This document shows positions 39,172 to 47,807 of a stretch of 64,000 nucleotides of DNA, piece after piece. Source of the DNA: Paracoccus solventivorans (lineage in GTDB: Bacteria > Pseudomonadota > Alphaproteobacteria > Rhodobacterales > Rhodobacteraceae); assembly GCF_900142875.1 (NCBI RefSeq), contig NZ_FRCK01000001.1, forward strand, positions 434,001 to 498,000, read 5' to 3'. How positions within the stretch are numbered: the first letter of the stretch is position 1; each line of letters begins with the position of its first letter. A program made the position numbers and the translations under genes. The notes beneath the pieces were generated by a model, which did no database searches, was not told the DNA's origin, and saw only the letters and a list, made by a program, of their open reading frames with translations.

Positions 39172-40572
39172 ATGAGCTTCAACAGTATTACCGGCCGCTT
39201 TGCACTGCTGACGATCGTGTTCGTGCTGTTGGCCGAAATCCTCATCCTCGTGCCCAGCGTGACCAATTTCCGCCGCGACTATCTGGAAACGCGGCTGGAA
39301 CGGGCGCAGATCGCCAGCCTGGCGCTGCTGGCGACCGACGAATCCATCGCCGCCGACCTGGAAAGCGAGCTGCTGGAGAACGCCGGCGTCTACAACGTGG
39401 TGCTGCGGCGCGACGACATCCGCCAACTGGTGCTGTCCTCGCCGCTGCCGGAGCCGATCTCGGCCACCTACGACCTGCGCGACCATAATTTCGGCGCCAG
39501 CGTCCGCGACACGCTGCACCGGCTGCTGAACCCGCGCCCCCAGACCATCCGCGTGATCGGCGAGCCGGTGCGCGATGCCGGGCAGCTGATCGAGATCACC
39601 ATGAATACCGCGCCGATGCGCACCGCGATGATCGAGTTCGCCGTGCGGCTGCTGGCGGTCTCGGCCGCGTTTTCGGTGCTGACGGCGCTGCTGCTGAACC
39701 TGGCGGCGCAGCGGCTGATCGTGGGGCCGATCCGGCGGGTGATCGGGCACATGACCGCCTATGCCGCCTCGCCCGACGACAGCCGCACCATCATCACCCC
39801 CTCGGCCAGCATGGGCGAGGTGCGCGCCGCCGAATCGGCGCTGGCGGCGATGCAGCACACGGTCACCGCCTCGCTCAAGCAGCGCGAGCGGCTGGCGCAG
39901 CTGGGGCAGGCGGTGGCCAAGATCAGCCACGACCTGCGCAATATCCTGACCACCGGCCAGATCCTGGCCGACCGGCTCGAGGAAAGCGCGGACCCGGCGG
40001 TGCGGAGCACCGCGCCCAAGCTGGTCGGCGCGATTTCGCGCGCGGTGACGCTGTGCGAAACCACCCTGGCCTTCGGCAAGGCCGAGGAACCGCAGCCCTC
40101 GCTGTCGCTGTTCCACCTGCGCCCGCTGGTCGCCGAGGTGGTCGAGGCCGAGGAGCTTGCCGCCGAGCCCGCCCCCGGCGCCGAGGTCGATTTCGTCACC
40201 GACATCCCCGCCGGGCTGCGCATCCGGGCCGACCGCGACCAGCTGTACCGGGTGCTGGCGAATCTGGCCCGCAACGCCCGCCAGGCGATCGAGGCCACCC
40301 GCAAGCCCGGCACCATCGAGATCGCGGCCGGTGAGGACGAATCGGCCTGGTGGCTGCGCGTCGGCGACAGCGGCCCCGGCCTGCCGCAAAAGGCCCGTGA
40401 CAACCTGTTCCAGCCCTTCACCGGCGGCATCCGCAAGGGCGGCACCGGGCTGGGGCTGGCCATCGCCGCCGACCTGATCCGCGGCCACGGCGGCCGGCTG
40501 GAGCTGATCCGCAGCGACAGCACCGGATCCGAGTTCCGCATCACCCTGCCGCGAGAGATCTCGCTGGCCTGA
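39172..40572 (+). CDS. Sensor histidine kinase
   Basis: A 466-residue membrane histidine kinase. Transmembrane helix 1 is residues 10-28 and helix 2 about 155-178, with a periplasmic part of about 125 residues between them and a HAMP-like segment after helix 2. The phosphorylated His is His253 in 'KISHDLRNILT'; the N box is 'NLARNARQAI', the G1 box 'VGDSGPGLP' and the G2 box 'GGTGLGLAIA'. No response regulator is adjacent, so it is an orphan. It is divergent from rpmH. The signal is unknown; the periplasmic domain has no PAS pattern that I can recognise. Confidence 0.87.
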   Translation: MSFNSITGRFALLTIVFVLLAEILILVPSVTNFRRDYLETRLERAQIASLALLATDESIAADLESELLENAGVYNVVLRRDDIRQLVLSSPLPEPISATYDLRDHNFGASVRDTLHRLLNPRPQTIRVIGEPVRDAGQLIEITMNTAPMRTAMIEFAVRLLAVSAAFSVLTALLLNLAAQRLIVGPIRRVIGHMTAYAASPDDSRTIITPSASMGEVRAAESALAAMQHTVTASLKQRERLAQLGQAVAKISHDLRNILTTGQILADRLEESADPAVRSTAPKLVGAISRAVTLCETTLAFGKAEEPQPSLSLFHLRPLVAEVVEAEELAAEPAPGAEVDFVTDIPAGLRIRADRDQLYRVLANLARNARQAIEATRKPGTIEIAAGEDESAWWLRVGDSGPGLPQKARDNLFQPFTGGIRKGGTGLGLAIAADLIRGHGGRLELIRSDSTGSEFRITLPREISLA

Positions 40573-40668
40573 TCCTCGGCCGCTGCTGCGCAAGGCGCAA
40601 AATCACCCCGGGGCGCGTTTTACCCCTTGCATCCCCCGGACGCTCGGCCTACCTACCCGCCCTACGAC

Positions 40669-40745
40669 GGACCCGTAGCTCAGCTGGATAGAGCACCAGA
40701 CTACGAATCTGGGGGTCGGGCGTTCGAATCGCTCCGGGTCCGCCA
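40669..40745 (+). tRNA. tRNA-Arg, anticodon ACG
   Basis: The acceptor stem GGACCCG (40669-40675) pairs with CGGGTCC (40735-40741). The anticodon stem is CCAGA/TCTGG with loop CTACGAA, giving anticodon ACG, which reads CGN Arg codons after conversion to ICG. The T arm has the usual TTCGAAT loop. The CCA end is encoded (40743-40745). Confidence 0.95.
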
Positions 40746-40877
40746 TTTCCCTCTTTATACTGCCTGCGCCAGATTTCCGGCCCGGCCGGCGCGGCAAATA
40801 TGGACGCGCGGCGGTTGCGGTCGCCCGCCCATCGGCGGCCAGCGCATTTCCCCTTATGAAGCAGTTCGTGGTGGTTC

Positions 40878-41420
40878 ATGTGTGACCATATGTTCGTCGT
40901 GACCGGCGGTCCCGGTTCCGGCAAAAGCAGCCTGATCGGCGCGATGGCCCGGCGCGGCGTCCGAACGATGCCCGAGGCCGGGCGGGCGATCATCCGGGAT
41001 CAGGTCGGGATCGGCGGATCGGGCCTGCCCTGGGCGGACCGGGCGCTGTTTGCAGAGCTCATGCTGGGCTGGGAGCTGCGTTCCTGGCACGAGGCCGCCG
41101 CAGGCGTGGGGCCTGTCCTGATGGATCGCGGGATCCCCGATGTCATCGGCTATCTCACGCTTTGCGGCCTGCCGGTTCCGGCTCATGTCGAGGCGGCGGC
41201 GAGGGTTCATCGCTATAACAGGCAGGTGTTCCTTGCCCCGTATTGGGACGCCATCTTCACGCAGGACGCCGAGCGCAGGCAGGACCGGCCAGAGGCCGAG
41301 GCCACCGGCAGGGTCATGGCGGAAACCTACAGAAGGCTTGGCTATCGGATTGTCGAGCTTCCGCTGCTGGGGATCGAAGGGCGCGCCGATTTCATGGCGG
41401 ACCGTCTGCAAGCCCCGTGA
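40878..41420 (+). CDS. AAA-family ATPase / kinase-like P-loop protein
   Basis: A 180-residue protein of the AAA_28 / NadR-like P-loop group. The Walker A motif is 'VTGGPGSGKSSLIGAM' near the start, 'LMDRGIPDVIGYL' supplies the Walker B-like Asp, and 'RYNRQVFLAPYWDAIFTQDAERRQ' carries the Arg residues typical of this family. The biochemical role of such stand-alone ATPases is mostly unknown; some are nucleotide or nicotinamide riboside kinases. It stands about 130 bases after the tRNA-Arg gene and upstream of pabB, without overlap. Transport by tRNA-targeted insertion is possible but no repeat of the tRNA end is seen. Confidence 0.74.
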   Translation: MCDHMFVVTGGPGSGKSSLIGAMARRGVRTMPEAGRAIIRDQVGIGGSGLPWADRALFAELMLGWELRSWHEAAAGVGPVLMDRGIPDVIGYLTLCGLPVPAHVEAAARVHRYNRQVFLAPYWDAIFTQDAERRQDRPEAEATGRVMAETYRRLGYRIVELPLLGIEGRADFMADRLQAP

Positions 41421-41517
41421 CAGCAAAGCCCGACTCGCAGCCTATACACCGCGGGCCCGCCGCTTTATTCCGGCGGGCTGAGGCGGCCCCCTTGCGGGCC
41501 AGTCCGCGGAGGCGCTT

Positions 41518-42648
41518 GTGATCCTGTGCGAATTCGGTCCCGGCGGGCGGGCGGTCCTGTTTCGCGACGCGCAGCAGGTGGTTGTTGCCCATCGGCTCGA
41601 CGAGGTTCTTCCCGCTCTGGCGCGGGCCGAGACGGCGCGGCAGGCGGGGAAATGGGTCGCGGGCTGGATCAGCTACGAGGCCGGCTATGCGTTCGAGGAG
41701 CGGCTGCACCCGCTCGCCCCCTCGACGCAGGGGCCGCTGCTGGCGCTTGGCATCCACGACGCCCCCTGCCCCGCCGGTGACTTCCCGCTGCCGGACGAGG
41801 ACGTCCAGCTGACCCCCTTCCGCCCGCTGGTCTCGCGCGAGGATTACGGGGCCGCGTTCCGGCGGGTGCAGGACCGCATCGGCGCCGGCGATTGTTACCA
41901 GATCAACCTGACCTTCCCGCTGGAATCGCGGCTGCGGCGGGGCTCGGCCGCCGGGCTTTACGCGGCGCTGCGGGCGCGCCAGCCGGTCGGATTCGGCGCT
42001 TTCGCCGATCTGGGCGGGCCGGTGGTGCTGTCACGCTCGCCCGAGCTGTTCTTTCGGCTCGACGCCGCCGGCGTGATCGAGGCGCGGCCGATGAAGGGCA
42101 CCGCACCGCGCGATCCCGACCCCGAACGCGACGCGGCACTGGCCCGGGCGCTGGCGGCATCCGAAAAGAACCAGGCCGAGAACCTGATGATCGTCGACCT
42201 GCTGCGCAACGACATCGGCCGGATCTCCCGCCCCGGCAGCGTCCGCGTGCCCGAGCTGTTCGCCGTCGACAGCTTTGCCACCGTGCACCAGATGAGCTCG
42301 CGCGTGACCGGGCAGCTGGCGGCGCCCCCCGATCTGCCGGGACTGATGCGGGCGCTGTTCCCCTGCGGCTCGATCACCGGCGCCCCCAAGATCCGCGCGA
42401 TGGAGATCATCCGCGAGGTCGAGCGCTTTCCCCGCGGCGTCTATTGCGGCGCGCTGGGGTGGATGGCGCCGGACGGGGCGGCGTGTTTCTCGGTCACCAT
42501 CCGCACGCTGTCGGTCTGGCCGGACGGGCGGGTGACGCTGAACGTAGGCGGCGGCGTGGTGCAGGATTCGACCGCCGACGCGGAATGGGAGGAAGCGCTG
42601 TGGAAAACCCGCTTTGCGCAGGTGCTGACGAGCCCGGGCTGCGGCTGA
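41518..42648 (+). CDS. pabB: Aminodeoxychorismate synthase component I
   Basis: A 376-residue chorismate-binding enzyme. The signature 'CYQINLTFPLESRL', the motif 'EARPMKGTAPR' (usually PIKGT) and 'MIVDLLRNDIGRIS' identify the PabB branch, together with 'FPCGSITGAPKIRAMEII' and 'YCGALGWMAPDG'. It converts chorismate to 4-amino-4-deoxychorismate with ammonia from PabA, for folate synthesis. The start is a GTG at 41518. The N-terminal domain is short, so the enzyme is of the compact type. It overlaps the pabC-like gene by 49 bases. Confidence 0.9.
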   Translation: MILCEFGPGGRAVLFRDAQQVVVAHRLDEVLPALARAETARQAGKWVAGWISYEAGYAFEERLHPLAPSTQGPLLALGIHDAPCPAGDFPLPDEDVQLTPFRPLVSREDYGAAFRRVQDRIGAGDCYQINLTFPLESRLRRGSAAGLYAALRARQPVGFGAFADLGGPVVLSRSPELFFRLDAAGVIEARPMKGTAPRDPDPERDAALARALAASEKNQAENLMIVDLLRNDIGRISRPGSVRVPELFAVDSFATVHQMSSRVTGQLAAPPDLPGLMRALFPCGSITGAPKIRAMEIIREVERFPRGVYCGALGWMAPDGAACFSVTIRTLSVWPDGRVTLNVGGGVVQDSTADAEWEEALWKTRFAQVLTSPGCG

Positions 42649-43247
42649 TCGAGACGGTGCTGTGGGACGGCACCGCCTGCCCGCGGCTGCGGCTGCATCT
42701 GGCGCGGTTGCAGGCGGGGGCGGCAGCGCTGGGCTGGCCCTGCGATGCCGGGGCCGCGGCGACCGCGCTGGTGGCCCCGCTGGGCGCAGCGGCGCGGCTG
42801 CGGCTGACGCTGGATCGGGCGGGCATCATCGAGGTGACGCGCGCGCCGCTGCCGCCCTCGCCCGCCGAATGGCGGCTGGGGCTGGCGGCGGCGCGGCTGG
42901 ATTCGGCCGACCCGTGGCTGCGGCTCAAGACCACCCGCCGCGCGGTCTACGACTCCGCCCGCGCGACGATGCCCGCGGGGCTGGACGAGCTGCTGTTCCT
43001 GAACGAGCGCGACGAGCTCTGCGACGGCACCATCACCACGCTGTTCTTTGACCGCGGCGCGGGGCTGCGCACGCCGCCGCTGTCCTGCGGGCTGCTGCCG
43101 GGGGTGCTGCGGGCGGAATTGCTGGAAAGCGGCGCCTGCCGCGAGGAGATCCTGCCCGCGGACGATCTGCCCACGGTGCGGCTGTGGGTCGGCAATGCCC
43201 TGCGCGGGCTGATGCCGGCGGTCTGGCGCGGCACCGCCGAGGGCTGA
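42600..43247 (+). CDS. pabC: Aminotransferase class IV, aminodeoxychorismate lyase-like
   Basis: A 215-residue PLP enzyme of fold type IV. The catalytic Lys is in 'WLRLKTTRRAVYDSAR', and the later motif 'DELLFLNERDELCDGTITTLFF' is the conserved region that contacts PLP. It is shorter than typical PabC (about 270 residues) and starts directly at the small N-terminal domain (LIETVLWDG). In this position it is expected to release pyruvate from aminodeoxychorismate and give p-aminobenzoate. The start is a GTG at 42600 within the end of pabB. Longer readings upstream lie completely inside pabB and are rejected. Confidence 0.8.
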   Translation: MENPLCAGADEPGLRLIETVLWDGTACPRLRLHLARLQAGAAALGWPCDAGAAATALVAPLGAAARLRLTLDRAGIIEVTRAPLPPSPAEWRLGLAAARLDSADPWLRLKTTRRAVYDSARATMPAGLDELLFLNERDELCDGTITTLFFDRGAGLRTPPLSCGLLPGVLRAELLESGACREEILPADDLPTVRLWVGNALRGLMPAVWRGTAEG

Positions 43248-43251
43248 GGGC

Positions 43252-43740
43252 TCAGATTTCCCTGCCGCCGCGGAAGCGCGCGAAGCTCTGCTGCCCCGCG
43301 GGACCGAACAGCGCCACGTCATACAGCTCGGGCGTGGTGCCGGGATAGTCCATCCCGGGCGATCCCGCCGGCATCCCCGGCACCGCCAGCCCGGTCGCCG
43401 CGGGGCGTTCGGCCAACAGGCGGCGGATAGCCTCGGCGGGGACGTGGCCCTCGATCACATAGCCGTCCACCTCGGCGGTGTGGCAGCTGGCCAGCGCCTC
43501 GGGGACGCCCAGCCGCTGCTTGATCAAGCCCATCTGGTCGCTGTCGTTGGCGCGCACCGCAAAGCCGTTGGCGCGCAGATGCTCGATCCAGCCGCCGCAG
43601 CAGCCGCAGCCGGGGTCCTTGTGGACCAAAACCAGCGGCGCGGTGCCGGCGTGGATTCGCGTTGCCGCCAGCAGCACCGGCAGCGCCGCCATCGCCATCA
43701 GCACCGCGCGGCGATCAAGGTCATTTGCCATCTCGTCCAC
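43252..43740 (-). CDS. DUF411 metal-binding protein (exported)
   Basis: A 162-residue protein. It has a signal sequence containing a twin-Arg-like pair (LDRRAVLMAMAALPVLLAATRIHA), then the DUF411 signature 'KDPGCGCCGGWIEHLRANGF', with the CxCC cluster, and 'LASCHTAEVDGYVIEGHVPA', 'GLAVPGMPAGSPGMD'. These proteins are periplasmic and found with copper resistance genes. It is convergent with pabC and divergent from a cytochrome c gene. Binding of copper in the periplasm is a likely role. Confidence 0.85.
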   Translation of the reverse strand: MDEMANDLDRRAVLMAMAALPVLLAATRIHAGTAPLVLVHKDPGCGCCGGWIEHLRANGFAVRANDSDQMGLIKQRLGVPEALASCHTAEVDGYVIEGHVPAEAIRRLLAERPAATGLAVPGMPAGSPGMDYPGTTPELYDVALFGPAGQQSFARFRGGREI

Positions 43741-43802
43741 ATCCCGTTGTCACGTCGTTCCACCAATAACCCCCTTTACCCGCATCTCCCAAACCCGGAA
43801 AC

Positions 43803-44288
43803 ATGACAATCTGGCGCGGGCGGCAACGGATGGCGGGCGTGGCAGGACGGATGGGTATGGTCGCGGCGGCGCTTGGGCTGGCGGCGGTGGTGGCAACGGT
43901 GGCCTGGGTTTCCGCCGGCCGCGACCGCCCCTCGCGCGCGACCCTGGCGCTGGGGCAAGAGCTTTACGCAATGCATTGCGCCAGCTGCCATGGCGCCGAT
44001 CTGGAAGGCCAGCCGGACTGGAAGCTGCCGCTGCCCTCGGGGCGGCTGCCGGCGCCGCCGCACGACGCCAGCGGCCACAGCTGGCACCACCCCGATTCCC
44101 TGCTGCACCGCATCGTGAAGGAAGGCACCGCCGCGGTGGTAGGCGGCGGCTACGAAACCGACATGCCCGGTTTCGGCGACCAGCTGGACGACGCCCAGAT
44201 CGACGCGATCCTGTCCTATATCAAAAGCACCTGGCCCCGGCGCGAACGCGACCACCAGCGGGCGCTCAGCCGGGCCGAAAACCGCTGA
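43803..44288 (+). CDS. Membrane-anchored c-type cytochrome
   Basis: A 161-residue protein. An N-terminal hydrophobic helix (MVAAALGLAAVVATVAWVS) serves as anchor or signal, followed by one haem site 'CASCH' (residues about 60-64) and the distal Met in 'ETDMPGFGDQLDDAQIDAILSYI'. This is a typical class I mono-haem cytochrome. It is divergent from the DUF411 gene with a 62-base gap, so the pair may share a control region. Its electron partner is not in the window. Confidence 0.85.
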   Translation: MTIWRGRQRMAGVAGRMGMVAAALGLAAVVATVAWVSAGRDRPSRATLALGQELYAMHCASCHGADLEGQPDWKLPLPSGRLPAPPHDASGHSWHHPDSLLHRIVKEGTAAVVGGGYETDMPGFGDQLDDAQIDAILSYIKSTWPRRERDHQRALSRAENR

Positions 44289-44418
44289 CCGGAAATGACC
44301 TTGCGTCGGATCCTACAAATTACAGTGCAAATCCGCCTGACTTTGCCGTGATTCTACCGGGTCATGGTTGAAGCCGCCCCGCTTCCGCGCAAGGCTGGCT
44401 TTCCGAAGGAGAACCCCG

Positions 44419-45186
44419 ATGCAACCGTTCCAGCCGTCGTCCGGACCGCCCCTTGCCGACCGGAATCCCGGGCTGGGCCCGCATATCGGCAACCCCATCC
44501 CGGCCGACCGCGACGCGCAGGCGCTGCTGCACCGGCTGATGCACCAGATCACCAACTCGATGCTGCTGGTGCGCTCGGTGGTCCGCCGCTCGGCCGAGAC
44601 CGCCGAGAGCCTGGAAGACTACGTGCTGCATCTGGAAACCCGGCTGGACAGCATCCACCGCGTCATCGGCGCGCTGGTGCGCGACCCCGACCAGACCTTT
44701 ACCCTGCGCGGGCTGATCGAGGACGAGCTCGAGGCGCAGGGCGCCTATCACGGCGGCGGCGCGCGGCTGATCAGCGGCCCCCGCATCATCCTGCCCGCCA
44801 CCGCCGCGCAGACGCTGGGGCTGGTGATCCAGGAAATGGTCGCCAACTCGTTCCAGCACGGGGTGCTGGGCAGCGAGGACGGCGGGCAGCTGCATATCGG
44901 CTGGCAGATCGACGAGGACGCGGCCGGCGGTCCCGAACTGCGCATCGACTGGACCGAACGTGGCCAGCTGCCGCCGCCGCACCGGCGCGGCTTCGGGGTG
45001 ACGGTGATGGAAAACCTGTTGGCATATCAGCTGGATGGCCGCGCTGAATGGGATTTCACCCCGCGCGGGCTGCGCATCATGCTGGCGGTGCCGATGGCCA
45101 GCCTGGGCCCCGAACCCGGGTTCGAGTCCGCGGACGGTGCGTTTCCCGGCACCGGCGCGGGGGACTGGTCCACCGGCAGGTTCTGA
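44419..45186 (+). CDS. HWE/HisKA_2-like histidine kinase, soluble
   Basis: A 255-residue cytosolic kinase. The His is in 'LLHRLMHQITNSMLLVRSVVRRS', close to the HisKA_2 pattern 'E..HR..N.L'. The ATPase part has 'VIQEMVANSFQHGVLG' as the N box and a reduced G box (RGFGVTVMENLL). No sensor domain is visible; the first 40 residues are Pro/Gly rich. Kinases of this class act on PhyR-type or other single-domain response regulators, which are absent here. A very good ribosome site (AAGGAGAA) supports the start at 44419; the longer reading with MKPPRFRAR is less likely. Confidence 0.75.
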   Translation: MQPFQPSSGPPLADRNPGLGPHIGNPIPADRDAQALLHRLMHQITNSMLLVRSVVRRSAETAESLEDYVLHLETRLDSIHRVIGALVRDPDQTFTLRGLIEDELEAQGAYHGGGARLISGPRIILPATAAQTLGLVIQEMVANSFQHGVLGSEDGGQLHIGWQIDEDAAGGPELRIDWTERGQLPPPHRRGFGVTVMENLLAYQLDGRAEWDFTPRGLRIMLAVPMASLGPEPGFESADGAFPGTGAGDWSTGRF

Positions 45187-45349
45187 AGATTTTTGGACGA
45201 AACCGGCCGGATTTCGTTGCCGCCGCATTGAACCGGCGCGGCGCGATCTGCATATTGGCAATCTCATGACCGGCGAATTTGACATGCCGTCCCTGTCATG
45301 AACTGTTCTTGTCATAATGGTATTCGGTTTTCGAGAAGGCGGTCTGACC

Positions 45350-46120
45350 ATGGAACTTCACCTGGCCTATCCCGGGTTGTTCGACCAAGAGGCCGGGGCG
45401 CAGCTTGCCGCAGTGATGGGCGCGCCGCGGCAGCTGAACCCGCGACAGCGGATCCTGCGGGCCAATGTCGCCCGAACCGGCGCGCTTTACATTCAGCGCG
45501 GTTTTGCGGCGCGCTATCGGCTGGACCGCTCGGGGCGGCGGCAGTTCATCGGGGTGCTGATCCCGGGCGATTTCGCCGGGCTCAGCAGCTTTGCGCTGGG
45601 GCGGCTGGACCACGACATCGATTCGATCAACAGCGTGCGGCTGCAGTCGATCAGCCATGACCAGCTGGGCACGCTCGAAGCCACCTCGCCCGAGCTTCTG
45701 TGCCGGCTGTGGCAGCTGACCCTGCTGGATTCGGCGATCAGCCGCTACTGGATCTTCCGCATCGGGCGGCTGCCGGGGCTGGCGCGGATCGCCAATTTCT
45801 TCTGCGAGATGCTGGTGCGGCAATATGTCCGCGGCCTGTGCGCCACCGATCGTTTCGAGCTGCCGCTGACGCAAAGCGACCTGGGCGAGGCCTGCGGGAT
45901 GACCCCGGTCCACGCCAACCGCATGATCGGCGAGCTGCGGGCCGAAGGGATCTGCAATTTCATGGACGGCGCGGTCGAGGTCGGCGATTTCGCCGGGCTG
46001 TTCCGCATGGGCCAGTATTCCTGGGACTACCTGTATCTGCCCGACGCGGTTAGCGCCGACCTGCGCCGGCGCCTGGCCCCGACCGCGACGCGCGGCATCG
46101 CGCTGCACGGGCTGCGCTGA
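45350..46120 (+). CDS. Crp/Fnr family transcriptional regulator
   Basis: A 256-residue protein. The N-terminal part has the cyclic-nucleotide binding-like barrel with 'ALYIQRGFAARYRLDRSGRRQFIGVLIPGDFAGLSSF'. The C-terminal winged helix is 'LTQSDLGEACGMTPVHANRMIGELRAEG'. There are no clustered N-terminal Cys residues, so it is not a [4Fe-4S] FNR. In Paracoccus and relatives such Crp-like proteins respond to redox or nitrogen oxide signals, but the effector is not evident. The start at 45350 (MELHLAYPGL) was chosen since the extra segment MVFGFREGGLT is not family-like. Confidence 0.82.
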   Translation: MELHLAYPGLFDQEAGAQLAAVMGAPRQLNPRQRILRANVARTGALYIQRGFAARYRLDRSGRRQFIGVLIPGDFAGLSSFALGRLDHDIDSINSVRLQSISHDQLGTLEATSPELLCRLWQLTLLDSAISRYWIFRIGRLPGLARIANFFCEMLVRQYVRGLCATDRFELPLTQSDLGEACGMTPVHANRMIGELRAEGICNFMDGAVEVGDFAGLFRMGQYSWDYLYLPDAVSADLRRRLAPTATRGIALHGLR

Positions 46121-46162
46121 ACGGGCTGCGCCGCAGGGACGGACCCCGCGGCGCAAATCGCA

Positions 46163-47689
46163 TCAGAAGAAGCCCAGCTTCGAGGGCGAGTAGCTGACCA
46201 GCATGTTCTTGGTCTGCTGATAGTGGTCCAGCATCATCTTGTGGGTCTCACGCCCGATGCCCGACTGCTTGTAGCCGCCAAAGGCGGAATGCGCCGGATA
46301 GGCGTGATAGTTGTTCACCCAGACCCGGCCGGCCTTGATCCCGCGACCCATGCGATAGCAGGTGTTCATGTCGCGGCTCCACACCCCCGAGCCCAGCCCA
46401 TAGAGCGTGTCATTGGCGATCTCGAGCGCCTCGGCCTCGTCCTTGAAGGTGGTGACGGACACCACGGGGCCGAAGATTTCCTCCTGGAATATCCGCATCT
46501 TGTTGTTGCCGCGGAAGATCGTCGGCTTGACGTAGTAGCCCTGGGACAGCTCGCCCCCAAGGTCCGCCGCCTCGCCCCCGGTCACCACCTCGGCGCCCTC
46601 GGCGCGGCCGATGTCCAGATAGGACAGGATCTTGTCGTGCTGTTCCTTGCTGGCCTGCGCGCCGATCATGGTGTCGGCCTGCCGCGGGTCGCCCTGCTTG
46701 ATCGCCTGCACCCGCGCCACCGCCTTTTCCATGAAGCGGTCATAGATCGATTCCTGGATCAGCACGCGCGAGGGGCAGGTGCAGACCTCGCCCTGGTTCA
46801 GCGCGAACATCGCGAAACCTTCCAGCGCCTTGTCGAAGAACTCGTCATCCTCGCGCGCCACGTCGGCAAAGAACACGTTGGGCGACTTGCCGCCCAGTTC
46901 CAGCGTGACCGGGATCAGGTTCTCGGCCGCGTATTGCATGATCAGCCGCCCGGTCGAGGTCTCGCCGGTAAACGCGATCTTGGCGATGCGGTTCGACGAG
47001 GCCAGCGGCTTGCCGGCTTCCAGCCCGAACCCGTTGACGATGTTCAGCACCCCGGGCGGTAGCAGGTCGCCCACCGTCTCGATCCACACCATGATCGAGG
47101 CCGGGGTCTGTTCCGCCGGCTTCAGCACCACGCAGTTGCCCGCCGCCAGCGCCGGCGCCAGTTTCCAGCAGGCCATCAGCAGCGGAAAGTTCCACGGGAT
47201 GATCTGGCCGACGACGCCCAGCGGCTCGTGGAAGTGATAGGCGACGGTGTTGTCGTCGATCTGCGACAGCGTGCCTTCCTGCGCGCGCAGAACGCCGGCG
47301 AAATAACGGAAATGGTCGATGGCCAGCGGCACGTCGGCGGCCATGGTCTCGCGGATCGGCTTGCCGTTGTCCCAGGTCTCGGCGGTGGCCAGCAGTTCCA
47401 GGTTCTGCTCCATCCGGTCGGCGATCTTCAGCAGGATCTGCGACCGCTCCTGCGGGCTGGTCCGGCCCCAGCGGTCGGCGGCGGCATGGGCCGCATCCAG
47501 CGCGGCGTTCACGTCGGATGCGTCGGAACGGGCGATGTCGCCCATCTTGGCGCCGGTGATCGGCGTGGTGTTTTCAAAGTAGCGGCCGGCGTTCGGCGCC
47601 ACCCATTTGCCGCCGATATAATTGTCGTAGCGGCTGGCGAACGGCATCACCCCGACGCCCTTGAACTCATGCGCCTGGTCGTTGGGCAT
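46163..47689 (-). CDS. NAD-dependent aldehyde dehydrogenase (acetaldehyde-type)
   Basis: A 508-residue aldehyde dehydrogenase. The catalytic Cys is in '[15 protein letters not shown]', the Glu is in '[14 protein letters not shown]', and the NAD-binding motif is '[11 protein letters not shown]'. The extended beginning and '[16 protein letters not shown]' with '[19 protein letters not shown]' point to the AcoD/ExaC (acetaldehyde) branch. The AcoR-like regulator gene is directly upstream on the same strand, with a 118-base gap, consistent with induction by alcohol or acetoin-type signals. Confidence 0.9.
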   Translation of the reverse strand: MPNDQAHEFKGVGVMPFASRYDNYIGGKWVAPNAGRYFENTTPITGAKMGDIARSDASDVNAALDAAHAAADRWGRTSPQERSQILLKIADRMEQNLELLATAETWDNGKPIRETMAADVPLAIDHFRYFAGVLRAQEGTLSQIDDNTVAYHFHEPLGVVGQIIPWNFPLLMACWKLAPALAAGNCVVLKPAEQTPASIMVWIETVGDLLPPGVLNIVNGFGLEAGKPLASSNRIAKIAFTGETSTGRLIMQYAAENLIPVTLELGGKSPNVFFADVAREDDEFFDKALEGFAMFALNQGEVCTCPSRVLIQESIYDRFMEKAVARVQAIKQGDPRQADTMIGAQASKEQHDKILSYLDIGRAEGAEVVTGGEAADLGGELSQGYYVKPTIFRGNNKMRIFQEEIFGPVVSVTTFKDEAEALEIANDTLYGLGSGVWSRDMNTCYRMGRGIKAGRVWVNNYHAYPAHSAFGGYKQSGIGRETHKMMLDHYQQTKNMLVSYSPSKLGFF

Positions 47690-47807
47690 GTCTGCTCCTC
47701 CCCTGAAAGCGAATACGGCCCGGCTCCTCGCATCCGGGCGCCATCATGCTGCGGGATGGGGGCGCGCCCGGTCAACAGGGGCGCGGGATTTCGGCGGCGG
47801 GACTGTC

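Noticed and set aside
41892-42599. Upstream part of the long frame that contains the aminotransferase gene
   Set aside because: It lies entirely inside pabB in another frame; the class IV fold begins at 42600.
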